DNA from: Blastococcus sp. TF02-8
GTDB lineage: Bacteria > Actinomycetota > Actinomycetes > Mycobacteriales > Geodermatophilaceae
Assembly (NCBI RefSeq): GCF_003319175.1
Contig: NZ_QOHK01000001.1
Location: 186,001 to 250,000, forward strand
Direction: 5' to 3'
Length of the DNA: 64,000 nt
The notes below the pieces were generated by a model, which saw only the letters and a list, made by a program, of their open reading frames with translations, was not told the origin of the DNA and ran no database searches. The position numbers and the translations under genes are program-made. Shown here piece after piece: positions 7,147 to 15,200 of this stretch. Numbering within the stretch: position 1 is the first letter of the stretch; each line of letters starts with the position of its first letter.

Positions 7147-10028
7147 TCATTTGTCGGCCGGCCGCATCTCGACGCTGGCCTGCCGCAGGGCAGCACGGTA
7201 ACTGCTGAGTTCATTGTTGTAGCGGCGTTCGCGGCGGATGAATGCTTCGACACCACCTTCGAGTATCTGTTGGATGTCGGCTCGTACGCGCTGGTCCTCC
7301 AGCGGTCCACAGTGCTCCACGCAAGTGCCGGTCGCCTCATCGACGTCGTGACGAACGGTGATGCCGCGACCGGTGTTCTCTAGGACTACGACGCGCTCCG
7401 CGTCGGCGTTGACGGGGATGTTGGCGTTGTGGGTGATGACGATGACCTGTCGGTTCCATCGGCTGGCCCGTAGTTGGCGGACCACGAGTTGGGTGATCCA
7501 CTCGGTATCGAGGTCGTCTTCGGGTTGATCCAGGACCAGCGGATCGTTGCCGTGGTGAAGAACGAAGCTAAGCATCGCGGCGCTTCGCTGGCCGGGACTG
7601 CCGGCCGTGAGCGGTTGCCAGTCCCGGTGGCGGGCGGGGTCGCCGCCGTCGCGCAGGAAGTCCATGTCAATGACCTCCTCGGCGATCTCTGCCGCCAGTC
7701 GCGTGCGTACCAGCGGGTCGAGTTCAGCGAGTCTGCGGGCGAAGGCCGAGCGGAGCGAGGCGTCTCGGGCCAAGGCGTCGAGGTCACCGGCGATGAGGGC
7801 GTGGCGCCATTGCGCGGTTCGGGCTGCTCTTGTCTCTGCGTCAGCCCACAGCCAACTGGCTAGGGCAGGTAGGTCGGTAAGGAAGCCGTCGGCGCGAAGG
7901 TTAAGCAGGTCTCGGACCCGTGCAACCCAAGCACTGGTGTCGGCGTTGTCCTGGAAAGTGAAGCGCAGCATGCCACTGCGGTCTTGGATCTGGTCGAGCA
8001 GTGCCCGACGTCGATCTCGGCGGTCCTCGTAGAGGTCATGGATGGCTTGCCAGGCCCGGGTGGCGTCCTGAGCAAACTCAGGCAGTTTCTGAGCGCGCGC
8101 TTCAAGCTGGTGTAGGTGCGTGGTTTGGTCTTCCAACTGAGCGCGGACTTGTTCGTAGGCCTTTGGGTCCAGGCCGAGAGCAGCGAGCTCGCCGAGGTAC
8201 GCGGCGCTGTCCTCTTTGGCCGCGGACACGGCTTGCGGCCACGGCCCACTATCGCGGCGCTCGCCCAGCCCGTGTATCTCCTGTCGAGCGCGGGTGATCG
8301 CGTCGAGCACGGCGCCTCGAGCACGGTCAGTGATGACGTCGAGCCCCCGCGGAGGCCGGTGTACTCGGTCTGTGCCTCTGCATCCTCACCGGCTTCACTC
8401 AGGTCCGGCACCACAACCTCGACGGAGGGTCGCGGAAGCCGTCGCTGAGCGGCATCGGCCAGGTCAGTGAGAGCTTGCGCGGTCTCCTCCAGCCGACGAT
8501 CCAGCTCCCGGTCTTGCGACAAGATCCGGTCGTTGCGGGCGCGCCGCGCCCTGCTGGCCTCATTGTCGAAGGCCTCAACCTGCCGGGTGAGCTCATCGAC
8601 GCGCTCGCGGACCAGGCCCCGCTCAGCGATGGCGGTCTGCTCCGTCTCGAGGCGGCGGATCGCGCCAACCCAGGTTGTGCGGGCCTCGTCCAGGGCTCGA
8701 TCGAACGCGGCGGCCCCACCCGCTCCCGGCGCTCCTGCGGCCAGCGCATCGTCGACGAGGGCTAGCAAGTTGCGAGACGTGGAGTGTGGGTCATGGGAAC
8801 TCCCCGCCGAGCGCTCAAAGAGCTCCTTCTGGCCGATCACCCGAACCCTAAAGTCTGTCGAGGTGAGGTGATCGGCGGCCCGCAGCGTTTGGCTGCCGTC
8901 CGCGAGCGTCCAAGTCGTCCGTTGATGCTCACCGGTGTGAGGAAGGTGGTGAACCGCGGTTATTGACGCATCACCGAAGACCGCCTCGAGGAACCGCTCG
9001 GCCTCGTCCCTAGCCTGCGTCGGCAACCCGGCGGTTTCGCCGTAGAGACAGCGCAGTCCTGCGACGACGGTGGACTTGCCCGCTCCCCGCCCGCCAACCA
9101 GAACCGTTAACCGGGGATCGAAAGTCACCTTGAGCGGCTGCTCGCTTGTGGCCAGTCCGGCGAGGGTGATCTCACTGATGTAGGCGTGCCCGACGTCGTT
9201 TGGGGTCTGGGCGGTGCCCCGGTAGCGGCTATCCCAGCCGCAGATGATGCGAGCTTCGTGATCAAGGAACGCCTGCCGCATACCCTCCAGGCTCGGTTCC
9301 TGCATGCGAATCCACGTATAGCGGGAGCCCAGGTCCTCCAGCCGGTAGGCGTCGCTGGTCCAAACGAACGGTAGCCGCGGCAGGCAGGGAAAGTCGGTCA
9401 GCTCCCGACGGGTGAACCGGCCGCGCCAGGTGTCGGCCTGCTGGTGTTCGGCTCCGTCACCAATGTCAATAGCCCCGAGGCGATCGTGGTGCAGCGCCTT
9501 CCACCGCAGCTGGCTGGTGACGGTGTCTTGACGTACGAGGCCGTTCTCACCGAAGGCGTGCGGCGCAATTGCTAGAACGTCGTCGGGCAGCTTGTCGAGG
9601 ATCTGCGGCACCGTGTTCGGCGCTGGCGCCGGCTCCCCAGCCCGGGACGGGTTGAACGGTGGGTGATCGGGCCCGAAGCCGCAGGCGCTGTAGAGAAGTG
9701 GCCTCAGGTCCTCGGCCGAGCGCTCCGGGCCCATGAACAAGATGAGGTGCGCACCGTCGGAGCCGGTGGCAGTGGTGATCTCGAGCCCGGGAAAGACGAC
9801 GATCCCGTGGCGCTGGCCGGCGGCGAGCATCGTGTCCACCCAGTCCACGCTGTTGTGGTCGGCGAGTACCAGGACCTCGAGCCCGACTGCGGCAGCCGTG
9901 GCCATGTACCGGTCCGCAGCGGCGATGCGCTGTTCGGGTGTCTGAATCTGCCAGGCACTATCGGGGCCGCGAAACCGCGGCTCCCCCGGCGTGGCGACCT
10001 GCAGGTCGCACTTCCACCACCGACTCAT
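7147..10028 (-). pseudogene. TrlF-like PHP-domain/SMC-type ATPase, apparent frameshift
   Basis: About 960 residues if the shift is repaired. The N-terminal PHP-type phosphoesterase domain shows VLADHNSVDW, FPGLEITTATG, IAPHAF and WTSDAYRLEDLG; the usual first HxH is DLQV, so one metal ligand may be lost. An SMC/RecN-like ATPase follows: Walker A GGRGAGKST near residue 311, a coiled coil, signature SPGQRSA, Walker B LVLDQPEDD and the His switch VITHNAN. Frame 1 fails after TEYTGLRGG, and the second frame resumes with LDAITRARQE. Adding one G to the five-base C/G run at 8344-8348 restores a single protein, so this is a recent indel or sequencing error. The ATG at 10028 has GGGGAG upstream. TrlF-like proteins are often in variable genomic islands; a defence role is inference. 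Confidence 0.8.
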
Positions 10029-10046
10029 CGTCTCCCCGCTTCCCAA

Positions 10047-10351
10047 CCATCGGCCAAGCGCACGTCAGCTGACCCCCTGGCGACCAGCCAGCGCCTGCAG
10101 TCAATGAGCTGCCGCGTGAGCCCTATCTACCAGGCAACAGAGACGGAGCTCTTTAGTCGGCGGCATCGACCTCCTCGAGGTTGCGCTCGCGGGCGCCTTC
10201 ATCGGCAAACCGGCCCCACGAGGATGGTCTGCGATGGCGTCACGATATTGACGGCGACGACCGACATCTTCGCTACTGGACTACCGAGTCCATCCGTGAA
10301 CCCCGACGTCGGCTCTCGCAGCTCCTCCAGGCTCTACCGGAGTTCTCAAGA
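10047..10351. other. Intergenic flank of the IS110 element
   Basis: About 300 bases between the ATPase gene start and the end of the open frame of the transposase. No gene is supported. The IS110 right end must lie near 10380-10450 or in this stretch, but IS110 elements lack clear terminal inverted repeats, so the boundary cannot be placed from this copy alone. Confidence 0.4.
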
Positions 10352-11677
10352 TCACGAGACATCACAGACCCGTGAATAGGGGTGCTGCGGGCGCGCGTCA
10401 GCGCGGGGCGGGCGGAGCCCGTCCTCCAGTTCTTCTCCAGTCCGGTCAGGCGGCGGGGTCGAGGACCACGGTGTGCCCCAGGCGTTCGAGCTGGGCGACC
10501 AGCCGGCGAGTGTGCGCCTCTCGTTGCGGCGGGCCAGCCAGTCCGCGCCGAGTTCCTGGAAGGGCTCGTCGCGGGTGAGCATCCAGCAGGCCGAGACCAG
10601 GATCGAGTGCGCAACCGCGACCTGCGCCCGGCCCGTGCCACGGCGGGCGGTCAGCCGGGCGTGCTGGGCGGAGAGGTAGTTGACGCCCTTCATCCGGGCA
10701 GTCGCCGCGGCCGCCTCGACCAGCATCGTGGTCAGCCACTTGTTGCCGTGCCGCGCGCCGGTGGGGCTGCGTTTGCCGGCCGACTCGTAGACCGCCGGCG
10801 CCACTCCGGCCCACGCGGCCAGATGGGCCGCGGAGGGAAAGCGGGACATGTCCCCGCCGGTCTCGGCGAGGATCACCTGGGCGACCTTCTCCCCCACCCC
10901 GGGAATGGTCTGCAGGAGCTGGATCTGGTGCGCCCACGGCCGGCAGGCGGTGGCGATCACGGCGTCGAGGTCGGCGAGGTCGGCCTCGACCGCGTCCAGC
11001 CGCCCGAGGATGGAGCGGGTCAGCTCGGCGTGGCCGGCGTCGAAGTGCCCGATCAGCGCCTCGGTCAGCTCCGGGATCTTGGCGCGCATCTTGCCCTTGG
11101 CCAGCTCCGCCAGCACCCGCGCGTCACGCTCGCCGTCGATCAGCGCGGCGAGCATCGCCCGCGCCGAGACCGTGGTCAGGCTCGAGGCGACGACCGAGAG
11201 CTTGATCGAGGCGTCCTCCAGCATGCCTTCCAGCCGGGTCGCCTCCCGGGTGCGGTCGCCCATCAGCTGCACCCGGTAGCGGGTCAGCATCCGCAGCCGG
11301 CGGATATCGGGCGGTGGCACGAACGACGGGCGCAGCAGCCCGTGCTCGAGCAGCTGGGCGATCCACTCGGCGTCCTTGACGTCGGTCTTGCGGCCCGGGA
11401 CGGCCTTCATGTGCGCGGCGTTGAGCAGCCAGACCTCCAGCACCTCCTCCAGGCAGTAGAACGCGCCCTTCCAGTACGTCGAGGTCGACTCCATCGCCGC
11501 GATCGTCACGCCCTCCGCAAGCAGCCAATCGCGCATCACCTGCAGCGCCCGGGTCGTGGACTTGAACGTCCGCGTCTGACTGCTGCGCCGGCCACCCGGG
11601 CCGGGCGTGCGCACGCAGACGCTCAGGGATGCCTTGCCGATGTCCAGCCCGGCGACCCGCTCGAACAGCACCTCCAT
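10352..11677 (-). CDS. IS110-family DEDD recombinase/transposase
   Basis: A 441-residue open frame. The N-terminal RuvC-like DEDD domain has AGLDIGKASLSVCV with the first Asp, MESTSTYWKG, and KTDVKDAEWIAQLLEHGLL. The C-terminal Transposase_20 domain has LLQTIPGVGEKVAQVILAE, AHLAAWAGVAP and RHGNKWLTTML, with the conserved serine region present. The ATG has GGAGGAGGG upstream. After ARRNERR the frame departs from the family pattern. The alternative frame reads TRRLVAQLERLGHTVVLDPA and stops at 10446, so a two-base CA expansion near 10513-10518 probably changed the last residues. Both catalytic domains are intact. Confidence 0.9.
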   Translation of the reverse strand: MEVLFERVAGLDIGKASLSVCVRTPGPGGRRSSQTRTFKSTTRALQVMRDWLLAEGVTIAAMESTSTYWKGAFYCLEEVLEVWLLNAAHMKAVPGRKTDVKDAEWIAQLLEHGLLRPSFVPPPDIRRLRMLTRYRVQLMGDRTREATRLEGMLEDASIKLSVVASSLTTVSARAMLAALIDGERDARVLAELAKGKMRAKIPELTEALIGHFDAGHAELTRSILGRLDAVEADLADLDAVIATACRPWAHQIQLLQTIPGVGEKVAQVILAETGGDMSRFPSAAHLAAWAGVAPAVYESAGKRSPTGARHGNKWLTTMLVEAAAATARMKGVNYLSAQHARLTARRGTGRAQVAVAHSILVSACWMLTRDEPFQELGADWLARRNERRTLAGWSPSSNAWGTPWSSTPPPDRTGEELEDGLRPPRADARPQHPYSRVCDVS

Positions 11678-11870
11678 GGAGATCCCTCCTCCGGTCGACG
11701 ACCTTCAGGGCGTCGTCCGGAGGGCCCTCTGCCAGGACACAGACCCACGCGCTCGCAGCAGCAATCAGGGGCACCCGAGAACCCCGCGCCATACACCTCA
11801 ACGGGCTCGCCCGCACCAATGTGATCCGACGTCGCCGGACGACTGGAGAATTCTCATCCCCAGGGCCAGC
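10446..11870 (-). mobile_element. IS110-family insertion sequence, ends not resolved
   Basis: The element contains the transposase and the non-coding stretch upstream of it. IS110 members carry a bridge RNA in a non-coding end that pairs with target and donor DNA. The region before the start codon has a hairpin, GACGAC at 11697-11702 with GTCGTC at 11712-11717, and the palindrome GAGGGCCCTC at 11720-11729. Both are reasonable parts of such an RNA. The coordinates given are approximate because no second copy is present to define the ends. Confidence 0.6.
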
Positions 11871-12246
11871 GATTCAAGATCGCGAGCCGTTACACCTCAT
11901 GCATCCAGGCGGGAGTTGGCGGCATCCTGCGGGAGAGCCGACACGTCCCGTGTCCCGTGCTCTAGAGCTGTACCCGCTTGGGACCGTCCCGCGATGGATG
12001 CGTTGCGGGGTTTGACCCCGGGGCCTCAAGTGGCTTGAGCCGTAGGTGCCGCGTCCCCCGTCTCTTCTCAGGCAGCCGAACCTCTTGTCCGCATCAGTGG
12101 AGTGAACCGCGGCAGGTCTGTCATCGCGTGCGACCCACCCCGCGCCCTCGGGTCCGGGTATAACGCGGCTCCTTGGGATCCCCACCCTGATCGAAAGGCA
12201 ACGACTGCAGCTGAACTGGAGATCTCCTTCCTACGGTCCGGCCGTG
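11678..12246. other. Non-coding: IS110 left end and relaxase upstream region
   Basis: 569 bases between the divergent transposase and relaxase genes. The transposase-proximal part holds the hairpins described for the possible bridge RNA. The relaxase-proximal part has the palindromes GGGATCCC (12175-12182) and GGAGATCTCC (12218-12227). An oriT next to a MobF relaxase gene would be expected about here, but I cannot point to a nic site. Confidence 0.4.
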
Positions 12247-15200
12247 ATGTCGTTGCACAAGCTGACTGCCGGCGACGGCTACACGTATCTGACCCGGCAG
12301 GTGGCAGCGCTGGATGCCACCGAACGCGGCCACGTCGGCTTGGGCGACTACTACTCACAGCGCGGTGAGTCGCCGGGCATGTGGGCCGGCGCAGGACTGG
12401 CTGGACTGGTCGGGGTGGTCGCCGGGGAGCCGGTCGAGGAGCAGCAGATGAAGTCGCTGTTCGGGCAGGGCCGCCACCCGGATGCAACGCGTCTCGAGCG
12501 CGAGAGCCTGGCCGCAGGACGCTCTTCGGAGGAGGCGCGCGCCGTAGGTGCCCTCGGCGTACCGTTCCGCACCTTCCCCGCGCCCGCGGACGGTCTTCAG
12601 GCACGCTGCGCGCAGGAGTACGCCGCGGTCAATGCGGCTCGCGGCTCGCCAACTGGGGCCGCCCTTCCGGCAGAGGATCGAGCTCGTATACGCGGCGATC
12701 TGGCGCGGGCCATGTTCGCCGAGACTTATGGCCGGCCACCGTCCGATGCGCGGGAGCTGTCCGGGTTCATCGCCCGGGCGTCCCGCCCGGCGACGACCGC
12801 GGTGGCCGGCTTCGATCTGACGTTCTCGCCGGTGAAGTCTGTCTCGACGCTGTGGGCTCTGGCGCCGCGAGCGGTAGCCGAGCAGATAGAGGCCGCCCAT
12901 GCCGCCGCAGTCGCTGACACGCTGAGGTGGCTGGAGCGGCACGCCTGCTTCACGCGGCTCGGCCACGACGGAGTTCGCCAGGTGGAGACGACTGGGCTGG
13001 TCGCTGCAGTGTTCACCCACCGCGACTCACGAGCCGGTGATCCAGATCTGCACACGCACGTTGCCGTGAGCAACAAGGTGCAGACGACCGACGGCCAGTG
13101 GCGCGCGCTGGACGGCCGAGTCCTGTACAAGGCCAACGTCGCGGCGTCGGAGAGGTACAACACCGTCCTGGAAGCCGGACTGGTGGAGCGCCTCGGGGTC
13201 CGCTTCGCCGACCGCCCCGGCCGGAAAGCTGGAAAGCGAGCAGTGCGTGAGATCGTCGGCATCGATCCACGGCTGCTCGCCGCTTGGTCGTCGCGGCGGC
13301 GAGCCATCGATGTCCGGCGCGGTGACCTCGCCGCCGCCTTCCAACGAGACCACGGCCGGACGCCGACGGCGATTGAGGCGATCGCCTTGGCCCAGCAGGC
13401 CACCCTGGAGACGCGGGAGGCCAAGCACGAACCCCGCTCCCTCGCCGAGCAACGGGCCGCCTGGCGACAGGAGGCCCTCGGCGTGCTCGGCGGAACGGCG
13501 CGGCTGACCCGCATGCTCGCCGACGTCCTGCGGCCCAAGAGGGCCCCGGCACCGGACGTCACCGATGGATGGGTGCAGTCGACCGCTGGCCGGGTGCTGG
13601 CCACTGTTGCGGATCAGCGGGCGACCTGGCAGTTCTGGCACGTCCGTGCCGAGGCCGAACGAGTGGTGCGCGCTGCAGCCCTCGTGCCGGGCGACGTGGA
13701 CGCCGCCGTGCACCGGGTGACAGAGGCCGCGTTATCCCCCGCTCTGTCCATCCCGATAGGCGGCGCTGATTCGGTGGTCGAGCCGCCGGAGCTGTACCGA
13801 TCCGACGGGAGCAGCGTGTACAGCGTCGCCGGCGACCAGCTCTACACGTCCCGGGCGGTGCTGGACGCCGAGGCCCGATTGCTGACAGCCGCGAGCCGTA
13901 CCGACGGGCGCCGGGTGGATCCCATCGTGGCCGAGCTGGCGCTGCTCGAGACCGCCGCCAACGGCGGACAGCTCAATCCGGGCCAGGCCCAGATGGTGCG
14001 GGAACTGGCGGGCAGCGGCGCCCGGGTGCAGCTGGCCGTCGCCCCGGCGGGCACCGGCAAGACCACCTCCCTGGCCGTCCTCTCCCGAGCCTGGACGGCG
14101 GGCGGCGGCCACGTGCTGGGTCTAGCGCCGTCGGCGGTAGCGGCTGCCGGGCTGCGGGAAGCCGTCGCCGCCTACAGCGACACCGTCGCGAAACTCGTCT
14201 GGGCCATCGACGGCGACCAGCTGCCCGACTGGGTTGCCGACGTCGGGCCGGGCACCCTGGTCATCGTCGACGAGGCCGGCATGGCCGGCACGCTCGAGCT
14301 CTCTCGCATCGTCGAGTTCGTGCTCGGCCGGGGCGGGTCGGTGCGGCTGGTCGGCGACGACCGGCAGCTGGCCTCGGTCGCCGCCGGCGGTGTCCTGCGG
14401 GAGATCGCCGCGACGCACGGCGCGGTGACGCTGACCGAGCTGGTGCGGTTCACCGACGGGGCGGAGGCGGCCGCGACCGTCGCCATCCGGGACGGGGACA
14501 CGATCGGGCTTGGCTTCTATCTCGACTCCGGCCGGGTGCACGTCGGCGATCCGGCGACCTGCGCCGAGCAGGCGTACCTGGCCTGGGCCGCCGATCGCGA
14601 ACGGGAGGTCGACGCCCTGCTGCTGGCCGCCACCCGTGACACCGTCCTTGCGCTCAACCAGCGGGCCCGGGCCGACCGCCTCACCCAGCTGCGGGAGCCG
14701 GTGGGACTGGAGGTGATACTCGCGGACGGCACCCGCGCCAGCGCCGGGGACATGATCATCACCCGTGCGAACGACCGGGCTCTGCCGATCACCGAAGGCG
14801 ACTGGGTGAAGAACGGTGACCGCTGGACGGTCGCCGCCGTCCACGCCGACGGCAGCCTGGCTGTCATCCAGACCCCTACCCGTCGACGGGTCACCCTGCC
14901 CGGGGCTTACGTGCGCGATCACGTGCAGCTCGGCTATGCCACCACGGTGCACGGCGCCCAGGGGGTCACCGCCGAGGCCTGTCACACCGTGCTGGGCGGC
15001 ACCGAGTCCCGACAGCTGCTTTACGTGGCGCTGTCCCGCGGCCGCAACGCCAACCACGTGTACCTGGCCACCGTCGGCGACGGCGATCCACACAGCATCG
15101 TCACCCCTGCCGCCGTGTCTCCGCCCTGCGCCACCGACCTGCTGGTCGGCATCCTGGCCCGGGACGGCGCGCAGATCTCGGCCACCGGCGCACATAGGAC

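Noticed and set aside
12175-12227. oriT from palindromes GGGATCCC and GGAGATCTCC
   Set aside because: The position near the relaxase is suggestive, but no nic-like sequence or known family of oriT can be recognised.
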